A DNA stretch of 64,000 nt from NCBI GenBank assembly GCA_963576475.1, contig OY754980.1, positions 5,256,790 through 5,320,789 of the forward strand, written 5' to 3'. Source of the DNA: Molanna angustata (lineage: Eukaryota; Arthropoda; Insecta; Trichoptera; Molannidae). The position numbers were made by a program, and so were the translations under genes. Shown in pieces: positions 54,921-64,000 of this stretch (position 1 is the stretch's first letter; each line of letters opens with the position of its first letter). The notes below the pieces were generated by a model, which made no database searches, had not been told where the DNA came from, and saw nothing but the letters and a program-made list of their open reading frames with translations.

Positions 54921-57900
54921 CTAAAACCATTCAAATCAATTTTAAATCAATAATTTGTACACACTAAAAATTGAAATCAATCAATAATTGAGGGTTGTGG
55001 CCAATGATATAATTACTAAAATATTTTGTACATTATTAAAATTATTTTTTGAGGCCACAGTGAAAGAGTAGAGCCGGCGGCATTGGTAATCCAAAGAATC
55101 CAAGTTCATATCCTGCCTGGAACTATTCCATTAACTTATTTATAAGGAATAATTCAACAAGATTTTGATAAACTTCAAAAGGATTTTGAAAAAATTCAGC
55201 AAGATTTTGATAAAATTCATGAATTTTCATATTTCCATTGTAATAAAATCGGTTCATTTGATAGAATTTGGTAGCTTTTTGAAACTTTTGTCAGATGATA
55301 ACAAACTAATAGATAAAAAATGTTATGTTACCAAAGGAAAACGAGTGGGTTGTGGCCAACGCTAAACTCCTCACTAACAAGTCACTCCATAAGAGTATTC
55401 AAATTTTGTATGGAAAATTTTCAGCATTTTCATGAAATGAGTATCTTCAATTTTTTTTATTTAAATATTTTATTATGAAAACTTGATAATTCTTCAATGC
55501 CATTATATGAAAGTGGTGTGTCTTTTTACCAATTTGAAAATAAAAATTTTATATTTTAAGTTTGCTCACTATAGAGAAGCACTATTCAGATATCCTTCAA
55601 ATCTAATGGGGTCTAAGTGAGTATTAGATATACATATTTGCAAAATTTGAAAAGAATTGAATATTTTAGTCTATAATTGATAAAGTAAAATAAACACGCC
55701 GTACATAGCACACAGCACGCAGCACACACGCAGATACATTGTGATGAAACTTTCAGAATACAATCTCAGCATGATTCTCCAATAAAAAAAATACCCTTAT
55801 AAATTGTGAAATCATAACTCCCCACTATATCCCCTTGGGTTAGTGAGGAGTAAAAATGATATGTTCCCATGTGGCAACTCACTTTCCATCTGTGAAATCA
55901 ATATGATGCAGAACAATAATGGAGACATCGATTTGAATATGTTATATGTCAAGTATCATTTTGACAAGACTTCTTAGCATTATGAAATGACTTTTGGCGA
56001 AACTACTTTTTAGTACTTCATGAAATTATCTAAAATTACCGTGTTTTTCCTTCAATGGAGACCATGGGCAAATAGAAGAGGCATCGGCAGACCCCAAAAA
56101 AGATGAACCGATGATATTGTCAGGACGGCAGGGAGAAAATGGATGCAGATGGCATCAAACAGACAAAGATGGAAGGAAATGGAAGAGGCCTATCTCCAGC
56201 AGTGGAGGGAAGAAAGCTGATAAAGAAGAAGAAGAATCTGTTTTTCAATTGTACAGTTTGAAACCAGATACGAAATGTAAATAGGTACAATATAATTGAT
56301 ATACTTACTACTAACAGCGTCCTTTATTTCTTGAGCTGTTAGGTCTGAACCAGGTACCTTTTGTACAAAGGCCAATGGATGCTCTCCATCGGCATCATCT
56401 TTAAGTCCAACCACAGCAACTTGGACAACATTAGGATTCTTTAATATTTCAAACTCTAATTCTGCTGGTGCAACCTGAATGAACAAAAATGAGTATGAGT
56501 ATCACAAGATTATATTTTTAAAAAGAAAATGAATGAGATATTTTTTTTTTATATTGCAAGACAGCAAATATGTTGTTACAAACAATAATGTATATTTTTT
56601 TTAACTTAAGTTAAAAACGTTTATCCCAATGCAAAAGATATGAATATTTCAATAGTAAAACTACCTCCCACCAGGGAACACAGTCTTTCCTCATAGTCAA
56701 AATATGCATTATTCACCCATACAATCTGTGTTAACTCAGTTGTAAATCAACCCGATAAAAATGTAGTGCAATCATTTTTACTAGCGCTACGGATTGAATC
56801 TCGGCTAAACATCATCTTAGATCACTTTTTCATCAACAGATGGCTCAAAAAATATTCAAGCAGTCAGATAGAACTTAGTCCTATAAATGTGTTTTTACAA
56901 AATTCACCTGATAATTTCTGTATTTGATAACCTCCTTGAGTCGATCAACAATATACAGGTATCCATCTTCATCGCACTTTACCAAATCTCCAGTTTTAAA
57001 CCATCCGTCTGAATCATAGGCTGCAGCAGTTGCCTCTGGATTGTTGTAGTAACACTGAAATATATATAAATATCATACTTATGTAGTGACATTGAATTCA
57101 TCATTTTATTTTTAAAATTCAATTAATTAAAAAATACATTGTTCATTGTTCACGAGAGCCGTGGCACAGTTGGTAAGCCGTTTGGTTTCTGTGCGGGCAT
57201 CCTGGGTTCGATCCCCAGCAGAAGAGAAATTTTTTAAATCGATTTTTCACGCTAATATTGCTTCTCTGGGCTGGAAACACTGGTTAGTTGGAAGAAATTG
57301 CCATATGGCAATAAACTCGCCACTTGCGCAGGATTCAAGGATGTGTTTATTATTATTATTCATTAATAATAAACATACAACAAACTCCCTTTTTACACGG
57401 TTTCAAAATAACGCATTAATTTTATTTTTTTCAGTTATTTATTTATTTGGAGCTAACTGTTACATGGGACACAAATATTCCAAAAGACCAACATTACAAG
57501 CTAAACAAGTAATAATCTTTATATTCCTACTTTAAGGACCTAGGTCTCCCTAGGGGTAAAATAAAAGGACTTCTAGATATAGTGGCAAAAGCAGAATTGT
57601 CTGCGTTCTATTGAATTTTGCTGCGCAGGGGTGTGGAGTACCAGTCGGAGGTTGGTGAGCATGACTCAAGTCATAAAGGGACCCCTTAAGCCCACATACA
57701 TGGTCGCAAGCCCATGTGGCTCGCCTATTCAATCTAGTACTCTGGTAGCCTGTGCTCGTGGGCCTAGATTTGTGAATACAGTGAAACCACAATTGCTTTT
57801 TTCTTTTGTATCTTATATTAACCTAATTAAACAATGCTATTCAGTATGTGAGCGAAGGAGATGTGTGCTAATAATAACTTATGATAATATTTTTTGATTT

Positions 57901-60734
57901 TTTCAAAGTAATTAATATTATCGTGTTGTTTTGTCGCAAAAATAAATTACTATAGTAAAACATATATTTTTAGTAATATTTAATACTCAATATTATTTCT
58001 TATATTAGTATACAGTAGAGTCTCACTAATTCGGCACTTCAGTACTTCGGCACGTCCAGTAGTCCGGCACCATCCGCTCGCGTCTCCCCCACCACTTCCT
58101 ACGCTCGTCCGGCGCTCGCAACCTTTGCCAGTCTGTGTCAACTAAAATCTTGTCACAATAGCGCACGTTTATCTTTGTGCGCACATTCTCGCTCAGAAAC
58201 ATACCTTCCGCGTAATGTGTAAATTCAAATAGTGTAAGCAAAATGTCGAGCAAGAAATTTGAAGTAAATAAATGCATATTCCCTTATTGAATTAGTACAT
58301 TATGAAATGCTTTATTTTATTAATTTATCTTGAATTTTTCTATACAATCCAGTAATCTGAACATTCCAATAATCCGGCACCCCCTGGTTTTTACTAGTGC
58401 CGGATTAGTGAGACTACTGTACTTTCTTGGCACATTTATTTTACACGGTGTTATGTGGAACTTATCCATTGTGTAAAAAGACAATCTAGTGTATTTACCT
58501 TAAATAAAATTTCAGATTTGACTCTAAGTTCTCCAATTTGATTTGCTCCAAGAGTTTCTTCAGTGTCAGGATCAACAACCTACGATTAAATTTTGTATAA
58601 ATTATTTATTTATTTATATTAATATCTTAACATTTAACATGATTATATAACACTAAATAAAATATGTATTCAATACAATTAGGCAGACATATTATATATA
58701 TGGGGTTCTTTGGCACTGTTGTCATATTGAATCTTTGGCACATCTAATTTGACAATATGCCAACACCTGGTTTACATTGTCATTAAAAGTATTTGTCAAG
58801 TACATACCTTCCATTGTAAGTAAGATTTGATCTTTCCAACAGAATCTCTGTGTTTCTCATGGGGATTTATTATATTAGTACTTATACTTCCAATTTCTGT
58901 CATTCCGTAGCCATTACATATAATGCCATTTTTTATTTTTTTCTGAAAAATAGACATATTTTATGGATCTATGCTATGTACCATCTTAATTAATAATAAA
59001 CAATGTAAGTAATAAATTTATCTTAGAGAAATTCTTATTTTTTGTTTTTGTCATTCACCAACATTTGCGATATTCTTTGAGCAAAAAAAAAAGATTAAAA
59101 TGATTTTTCGTAACAAGTAATACTAAAGTCCAGAGTAAATCCTCAAATCATATATTTCCAGGAAATGTGAGATAATTATTACTAATGTAACTGCCACCCA
59201 AAAATACTGAGCCAAGTGCCTCCCACTGGGCTGCAACCTGAATATACGCACCTGGAAATCACTGAATAGATTTAGAACGGGCATCAGCAGATCTAAGGAC
59301 AATTTAAAGACATGGGGATCCTAACGGATGATGACTACCTTTTATGTGAATGTGGCGTGCCCCAAACCACAAGCCACCTGAAGGACTGCCCTGCTACCTG
59401 CCTATTTAGATTAAGAGGACTTGCTAAGCTGTAGCCGTGCAGCGGTCGATGTGGCCAAGTATTGGTTGAGAGTCGTTTAATTGCTGCTGATATGAGAGAA
59501 GAAGATGAAGACAATGTTTTAAATAGTATAATAATTAAGCAAAATAAAATTACCTGTATTGTTAGAATGTTATCAGGTGACACAGGACTTGCACCAACAG
59601 AGAAGAAGGTGATGTTAGAAAAATCTATTTCGTCAAATTTTGGATCCTTTATCAGATAGTGAAGGTTGACGGGACTCAAGAAAGTCATTTCAGGCTACAA
59701 TTATAAAAATAAAAACATAAACTTAATCAAGTAGGGCCAAGGAAATGTTTTGCCTAAGGAGGAGTAAACTTAAACTGGTTTGACATGATTCCAATTCATA
59801 AGAAAATGAGCTGAAATATTTTTTGATGTTTGACACAATGCCATTACAATTCCTTGTAATATCATATTATTCACCGATCGCCGTGGCACAGTTGGTAAGC
59901 CATTCGGTTTCTGTCCGGGTGTCCTGGGTTCAATTCCCAGCAGAGGAGAAATTTATTTCTCATGCAAATATTGCTTCTCTGGGCTTGAAACACTGGTTAG
60001 TTGGAAGAAATTGTCATAGGCAATAAACTCGCCACTTGCTAAGGGTGCAAGGAAGTGTTCATTATTATTATTTATGAAATAGATATTAATATATTTTATT
60101 TGTATTTCATTGTTCGAACAACATCATTACTGGTTTTTACATAAATTATTTATTATAACACACACCCAATAACAAGTTGTCACATTCTGGAGATTTATGA
60201 TGTTTATTGTCTCACAGATCCAGACTGAAAACTATATCTTCAATGGAAATCAAACCCGGGCCCTTAGGACACGGAGTAAATGATGTGTTCTTACATTATC
60301 GTGCATTTGCTGTGGCAGGACCAAATGCATGGAATAAGCTCCCACACACCCTCAGACAAACCGAAAATATATCTTCGTTCAGGAAAAAACTCAAAACGCA
60401 CCTTTTTCGCAAATCTTACCAGAGCCGAAATGATACAACGTAATCATTTTTTCAGCGCCCTTGAGGTGAGATATTCACAAAAATGGCGCTATATAAATTA
60501 TCCAAATTTATTATTATTTCATTATTCATGTGAATCCAATATAGTCAAAGTAACTCCTTCCTTACCTTATACTTAGTCAATGCTTTAATGAAAAGATCCA
60601 AAGAGTATGGAACTGCACAGTTGATCCTAGCTAGATTGTTTAAACAGGACAATATAATGTTGTATATACCAGACACCCAGTAAACAGAAGAAAAACTGAG
60701 ATATTTCATCTGTCCTGAAGATCTTACTTTACCG
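54778..60734 (-). CDS. Gene B: paralogous acyl-CoA synthetase, 3' seven exons
   Basis: Exons, 5' to 3': 60734-60566, 59694-59554, 58942-58808, 58579-58499, 57054-56908, 56474-56309, 54920-54778. All have GT/AG borders and one open frame of 327 codons including TAA. Motifs: [59 protein letters not shown] and [12 protein letters not shown] with the catalytic Lys. The hinge and lid are more canonical than in gene A. The exons for the N-terminal domain and ATP loop are not found up to 62294 and must lie beyond the window, behind the hAT insertion, or be lost. C-terminus IIGN, no peroxisomal signal. Substrate unknown. Confidence 0.85.
55338..55857 (+). repeat. MITE-like repeat family B, copy 4
   Basis: aaacgagtgggttgtggcca at the left, ggggtctaagtgagtattag, the cacagcacgcagcacacacg run, and cttgggttagtgaggagtaa at the right. 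Collinear with 23112-23647. Confidence 0.6.
56045..56236 (+). pseudogene. RTE-like LINE 3' end with (GAA)n tail
   Basis: The plus frame reads [20 protein letters not shown] and [12 protein letters not shown], then a stop and gaagaagaagaa. One stop interrupts the RW word. Extremely 5'-truncated. Confidence 0.65.
56309..56474 (-). CDS. Gene B exon (lid domain)
   Basis: [44 protein letters not shown]. 166 nt, the same length and phase as gene A exon 9. Confidence 0.9.
56475..56907 (-). other. Gene B intron
   Basis: AT-rich, no repeat recognised. Confidence 0.6.
56908..57054 (-). CDS. Gene B exon (hinge)
   Basis: [48 protein letters not shown]. 147 nt, as in gene A exon 8. Confidence 0.9.
57154..57362 (+). 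mobile_element. tRNA-derived SINE-B (reference copy)
   Basis: The best preserved head: gccgtggcacagttggtaag (box A) and tgggttcgatccccagcag (box B). Body cttctctgggctggaaacac, tggttagttggaagaaattg, gcaataaactcgccacttgc, ending in (TTA)n. It lies in an intron of gene B, antisense to it. Confidence 0.85.
57363..57615. other. Intron sequence, nothing recognised
   Basis: AT-rich, no supported feature. Confidence 0.35.
57616..57811 (+). repeat. Repeat family D, copy 2
   Basis: Collinear with 38411-38582 (gcgcaggggtgtggagta, cccatgtggctcgcctatt, gtgaaaccacaattgc). A 38-bp insertion (caatctagtactctggtagc onward) is present here. Confidence 0.55.
58013..58419 (+). mobile_element. pogo/Tigger-like MITE
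   Basis: The ends cagtagagtctcactaattc and cagtagtctcactaatccgg (complement of the right end) with TA on both sides (58011 and 58420). The interior includes a second inverted pair of cgg/ccg words and the coding start ATGTCGAGCAAGAAATTTGA at 58243, which reads [10 protein letters not shown], possibly the first codons of the parent transposase. It lies in an intron of gene B. Confidence 0.7.
58499..58579 (-). CDS. Gene B exon (27 codons)
   Basis: [20 protein letters not shown] then KSEILFK. Corresponds to the second half of gene A exon 7, so an additional intron separates it from the YGMTE exon. Confidence 0.88.
58580..58807 (-). other. Gene B intron not present in gene A
   Basis: 228 bp with gtatgt donor and cgtag acceptor, interrupting sequence that is continuous in gene A exon 7. 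Confidence 0.75.
58808..58942 (-). CDS. Gene B exon (adenine-site motif)
   Basis: [19 protein letters not shown], then [18 protein letters not shown]. 135 nt, phase 0. Confidence 0.88.
59200..59480 (+). pseudogene. LINE C-terminal remnant in gene B intron
   Basis: The frames include [20 protein letters not shown], then after a shift [19 protein letters not shown] and AVDVAKYW. The LNRFRTG and CxCG...QT..H...CP patterns belong to the C-terminal end of insect LINE reverse transcriptases. Stops and frameshifts are present. Confidence 0.6.
59554..59694 (-). CDS. Gene B exon
   Basis: [40 protein letters not shown]. 141 nt, equivalent to gene A exon 6 (144 nt). Confidence 0.88.
59875..60073 (+). 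mobile_element. tRNA-derived SINE-B
   Basis: gccgtggcacagttggtaag, cctgggttcaattcccagca, cttctctgggcttgaaacac, gcaataaactcgccacttgc and a (TTA)n tail. Confidence 0.82.
60150..60272 (-). mobile_element. SINE-A, 5'-truncated, minus
   Basis: cacacccaataacaagttgt, cacattctggag, ctcacagatccagactgaaa and a decayed box B (aatcaaacccgggccctta) on plus. Confidence 0.65.
60273..60445 (+). pseudogene. CR1/L2-like LINE C-terminal end
   Basis: The plus frame encodes [18 protein letters not shown], then [18 protein letters not shown], the conserved end of CR1/L2 reverse transcriptases. No tail structure is clear. Confidence 0.65.
60566..60734 (-). CDS. Gene B most 5' visible exon
   Basis: [19 protein letters not shown], then [18 protein letters not shown], then FIKALTKYK. 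169 nt, begins in phase 2 like gene A exon 5, which means an ATP-loop exon must precede it. Confidence 0.87.
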
Positions 60735-60958
60735 CTGAAATGCAAAGAATTTAAATTGAGTCCTAATTAATTAATTTAATAGATTACCCTTCATAAATTC
60801 ATTTTAATTGATTTGAGTCTTTAGCAATTCATTAAATATTAATTCTAATGTGAAACCCAGTTACAACTGCTCTAAACTGGGAGATATTCTATAGCTAAGA
60901 TCAGGGTCAATGCTTATGTATGAGAATGATCATTATACATGTTTTTATTATTATTTTA
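60735..60958. other. Intron or upstream sequence of gene B
   Basis: AT-rich. No exon with the ATP-loop motif was seen. Confidence 0.45.
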
Positions 60959-61924
60959 TGTTATGAATTTGTGAACTGAGGTTACTTAAGACATTTAATT
61001 TGTGGGTTTATAAGATAAAAATAAGCTGATATGTACAGAGCGACAAATGAGGAAGTGTAGTTTTTCAGTTTCAATTACTTGTCATACAAAGTAGTTTCAA
61101 AGAAATGTCAATGTGACAGTGAGCTTTGCCAATTTTTAATTTTAATTAAGTACTTTTAATTATGAATTATAAATATACCTAAAAGAATATATATTATTAT
61201 AAACTATTAGTCTGAGAGATAACAACATTTTCAATGAATAATTTTTTTAAATTATCTTTCTTATTGAATTTTAGTATAAAAATAATAATATAAATATATA
61301 TATCCGTAGGTATTATAATATACTCTTTGATGAAAATGGTAAGTCTGTCACGTGGGAGTGGTTGCATTTACCAGTGCGCATCCTTTTCATAGGTGAAAAT
61401 TGCGGATTTTAACATTATTTAAATATAATTTGTTCTTGTATTTGTTATGAATTTGTGAACTGAGGTTACTTAAGACATTTAATTTGTGGGTTTATAAGAT
61501 AAAAATAAGCTGATATGTACAGAGCGACAAATGAGGAAGTGTAGTTTTTCAGTTTCAATTACTTGTCATACAAAGTAGTTTCAAAGAAATGTCAATGTGA
61601 CAGTGAGCTTTGCCAATTTTTAATTTTAATTAAGTACTTTTAATTATGAATTATAAATATACCTAAAAGAATATATATTATTATAAACTATTAGTCTGAG
61701 AGATAACAACATTTTCAATGAATAATTTTTTTAAATTATCTTTCTTATTGAATTTTAGTATAAAAATAATAATATAAATATATATATCCGTAGGTATTAT
61801 AATATACTCTTTGATGAAAATGGTAAGTCTGTCACGTGGGAGTGGTTGCATTTACCAGTGCGCATCCTTTTCATAGGTGAAAATTGCGAATTTTAACATT
61901 ATTTAAATATAATTTGTTCTTGTA
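60959..61924. repeat. 484-bp tandem duplication
   Basis: Copies at 60959-61442 and 61443-61924 are nearly identical (one visible g/a change, gcggatttt against gcgaatttt, and a small difference at the end). Non-coding. Confidence 0.92.
61805..61890 (+). repeat. Inverted repeat, left arm
   Basis: gatgaaaatggtaagtctgt, cacgtgggagtggttg and ataggtgaaaattgc occur as complements at 62128-62225, about 320 bp downstream. The first copy of the tandem duplication carries them too (61320-61405). Confidence 0.65.
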
Positions 61925-62127
61925 TGTTATTTGTACCTATAAAATTCATCCCTTTGTGAAATATGTACTTTCTGTTACTGAAATATGCATGAATACGTAA
62001 AAAATTTAAAATTGAAGATTTTTTTCAGAAATTTCCCAGGTGTACACTGAACAAATCACCAAGTTTCATTATAATCAGATGGATGGTATAAGAGTATAAA
62101 AAGGACTTACAAAGATACAAATGATGC

Positions 62128-62225
62128 TAAAATCTGCAATTTTCACCTATAAAAATGGGATGCGTACTAGTAAACAAAACCACTCCCAGGTGCCAGACTT
62201 ACCTTTTTCATACCACTATTCGATG
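62128..62225 (-). repeat. Inverted repeat, right arm
   Basis: gcaattttcacctataaaaa, accactcccaggtgccagac, ttacctttttcatacca. More diverged than the two left copies are from each other. Confidence 0.65.
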
Positions 62226-62877
62226 AGTAAGGAAATATCAAAAAACCAGTCATTAAAAAATAAATTGTTTTTTGACGTTGCTATCTCTTGGACCAGGGGT
62301 CTCCAAACTTTCCAGCTTTAGGGCCATACTGATTACTCCAGTAAGTTCCGAGGGCCAAAACCATATTATCATTGTTGCCGGTGGTAAAAAGTGAAATAGT
62401 CCACTGATGAAAATAAAAGTCCGAAAAAGTACGCAACGTTTAAAAAAGGCTGCAAAACGGCAACACTGCATATTATTAATTTTCCTGTCATTATCAGTAA
62501 TTTCTAGATTAGTCGTAGAGTATGAGCCATGAGCAGTAACATGACATGACATCTGGTGGACACAAGCGGAAATAGGTAGTACCTTCTATCGCTAACAGAT
62601 GGCGCTAATAGCATGTACAGAATAATCTCGTAGGTTCGAGAAAGTTCTGGTGTCTTCCACTCACTTCTAGATGGCAGTAATTGGAATATATAAGAAGGCT
62701 AGTGGCGCAACCACAAGTCAGTTCCTATGACACTGTTGTGAAATAAAATAGTGCGTACCTCCTTAAAACGTGTTTGTGCGTGTTTAAGTTTAAGACATCT
62801 TTGTAACAGTATTTTGATTTGAATTGTTGCTTTTGTGTGTGATTTAGTACGCTTAAAGGGGGCTTTGTATTTAGTAT

Positions 62878-63045
62878 GATGAAAAGGGGAATAGGCCGGC
62901 CCCAGAAAAGGTGGGCCGATGATGTTGTCCCTGTCGCTGGGAGCGGATGGGTTCGAAAAGCCCAGAAAAAAGACGAGTGGAAGCTATTAGAAGAGGCCTA
63001 CATCCAGCAGTGGAGAGATGGCTGAGAAAGAAGAAGAAGAAGGAA
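62878..63045 (+). pseudogene. RTE-like 3' end in the hAT leader
   Basis: The plus frame encodes [17 protein letters not shown], then EEAYIQQWRDG, a stop and (GAA)n. Same family as 56045. Confidence 0.65.
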
Positions 63046-63123
63046 GATTCAGCTACTTTTTTTGATTGGTTAATTTTTTTAAGAAATAAAAAAATTAACT
63101 AATCAAAAAAGTAGCTGAATCTT
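63046..63123. repeat. Hairpin with 34-bp arms
   Basis: gattcagctactttttttga at the left pairs with the mirrored right arm ending agtagctgaatc. Seven-base loop aagaaat. It follows the GAA tail directly. Confidence 0.8.
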
Positions 63124-63303
63124 TTAAATTAAATTAAAGATAAATAATAAATTCAATTTATTAAAGAAAAACAGTAGTTAACACAGTTAACACCATATTT
63201 CTGTGAAGTATCACTCAAGAAAACAATCAAACTTTATTCAATTTGTTTAACATATTACATAATTATAAAAAGTAGCGGAATCTTCCGTGAAACATTTAGT
63301 AGT

Positions 63304-64000
63304 ATGGAAAAGAAGCGAAAAATTGATAGTGAATGCAGAAAATTCAAAGATCAGTGGAACATTCAGTATTTCGTAATTGAGTCCAGTAACAAGGCGCTAT
63401 GTTTGATTTGCAATGAAAGCATAGCCGTTCTCAAGGAATATAACATTAAACGTCATTATGAAACAAAACATTTTCAAAATTACCTACTCAAAATATACAG
63501 GAAGTTTGCGGACAGAAAATTCGAAGCTATGAAGCGCGGATTGAAATCGCAGCAATCTTCATTTACAAAACTCAAAACTGAACAAGAGGCTGCAACTTGT
63601 GCCAGCTTTCGTGTGGCTCTTGAAATTGCAAAACGTGGAAAACCATTCACCGATGGAGAAATGATCAAAGAATGCATAATTGCAGTAGCCGAAGAAATGT
63701 GCCCTGAAAAGGTAAATTTATTAAAAACTGTCAGCATGTCAGCAAACACTGTGGCTCGAAGGGTAGAAAACATCGCTGAAAATATATCCTCTCAACTGTT
63801 CGACAAAAATGGACATGTTGAGTGGTTTTCTTTGGCCTTGGATGAGTCAAGGGATGTATCAGATACTGCTCAGGTGTTGATTTATATTCGAGGAGTAGAT
63901 AAAAGCTATGAAGTGCATGAAGAACTTCTTGATATGTATAGTATTCATGGCACAACTACTGGTACAGATATTTTTAAAGGAGTTGAAATGGCCATTAATC
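63304..64000 (+). CDS. hAT transposase, N-terminal part (runs off window)
   Basis: Open from ATG (63304, start MEKKRKIDSECRKF) to the window end, 232 codons. A BED-type zinc finger is visible: LCLICNESIAVLKEYN then KRHYETKH (CX2C...HX4H). Further on, GKPFTDGEMIKECIIAVAEE, SANTVARRVENIAENI and WFSLALDESRDVSDTAQVLI match the SCAND3/GTF2IRD2-like branch of hAT transposases, where the Asp of LDES is the first catalytic residue. The remaining catalytic residues and dimerisation domain lie beyond the window. No stop so far, so the gene may be intact. Confidence 0.85.
   Translation, partial: MEKKRKIDSECRKFKDQWNIQYFVIESSNKALCLICNESIAVLKEYNIKRHYETKHFQNYLLKIYRKFADRKFEAMKRGLKSQQSSFTKLKTEQEAATCASFRVALEIAKRGKPFTDGEMIKECIIAVAEEMCPEKVNLLKTVSMSANTVARRVENIAENISSQLFDKNGHVEWFSLALDESRDVSDTAQVLIYIRGVDKSYEVHEELLDMYSIHGTTTGTDIFKGVEMAIN

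Larger units (their letters stand above)
54921..56308 (-). other. Gene B last intron
   Basis: 1.4 kb with an aagattttgataaa-type short repeat (55150-55220), a family B copy and an RTE-like 3' end. Confidence 0.65.
62294..64000 (+). mobile_element. hAT element, 5' end to window edge
   Basis: Begins caggggtctccaaactttcc, a Charlie-like hAT terminus, preceded by the possible 8-bp target tcttggac. A leader of about 1 kb follows, including an RTE-like 3' end and a hairpin, then the transposase ORF. The 3' terminus is outside the window, so completeness cannot be judged. Confidence 0.7.

Noticed and set aside
57154..57230. Possible functional tRNA genes at SINE heads
   Set aside because: Box A and box B are present, but acceptor stems do not pair and each is followed by the same SINE body and tail.

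Overview
The window looks like insect nuclear DNA: AT-rich, mostly non-coding and heavily colonised by transposable elements. GT/AG introns, tRNA-derived SINEs, non-LTR retrotransposons of insect type, luciferase-like acyl-CoA synthetase genes and many TAGGTACCTA-like words all fit an insect, for example a moth, a beetle or an aphid. The order cannot be fixed from sequence alone. No prokaryotic gene, CRISPR array or rRNA was seen.

Only two host genes are recognisable, both in the right third. Gene A (+, 41620-53862) can be assembled by eye into ten exons coding for 537 residues. It is an AMP-forming acyl-CoA synthetase of the luciferin 4-monooxygenase-like / 4-coumarate-CoA ligase-like group. 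Gene B (-, 60734-54778, 5' part missing) is a paralogue with seven visible exons, lying tail to tail with A about 0.9 kb away. Exon phases match, and two exon lengths are identical (147 and 166 nt). The ninth intron of gene A carries a DIRS-type tyrosine-recombinase retrotransposon (48560-53620) in antisense, with gag-like, RT/RNase H and recombinase frames, inverted terminal repeats and an internal complementary region.

The left two thirds are a layered record of insertions. The main item is an apparently full-length LINE of I-like type (7852-13377, minus) with two intact overlapping ORFs, a GAA tail and an 18-bp target-site duplication. Around it lie three copies and one fragment of a helentron-like non-autonomous family (5957-6982, 13929-14968, 33253-35048, 224-350), two tRNA-derived SINE families (SINE-A and SINE-B, about six copies each), four RTE-like LINE 3' ends with GAA tails, and four copies of a second truncated LINE (called LINE-W here), one of them twin-primed. 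There are also an internally deleted Tc1/mariner element, a pogo-like MITE, several palindromic MITEs, a 39-bp minisatellite with an open frame and two long TA tracts.

Nested insertions give relative ages. A foldback-like element made of 15-bp units sits inside a helentron-like copy. A LINE 3' end splits a SINE-A with a 12-bp duplication. A SINE-B splits a LINE-W. A TIR element splits a family B repeat. The right edge enters an autonomous-looking hAT element (62294 onward) whose transposase runs off the window.

Family labels SINE-A, SINE-B, LINE-W, repeat R and families B, C and D are local names used only in this annotation. All exon models and classifications are by eye, without database search.
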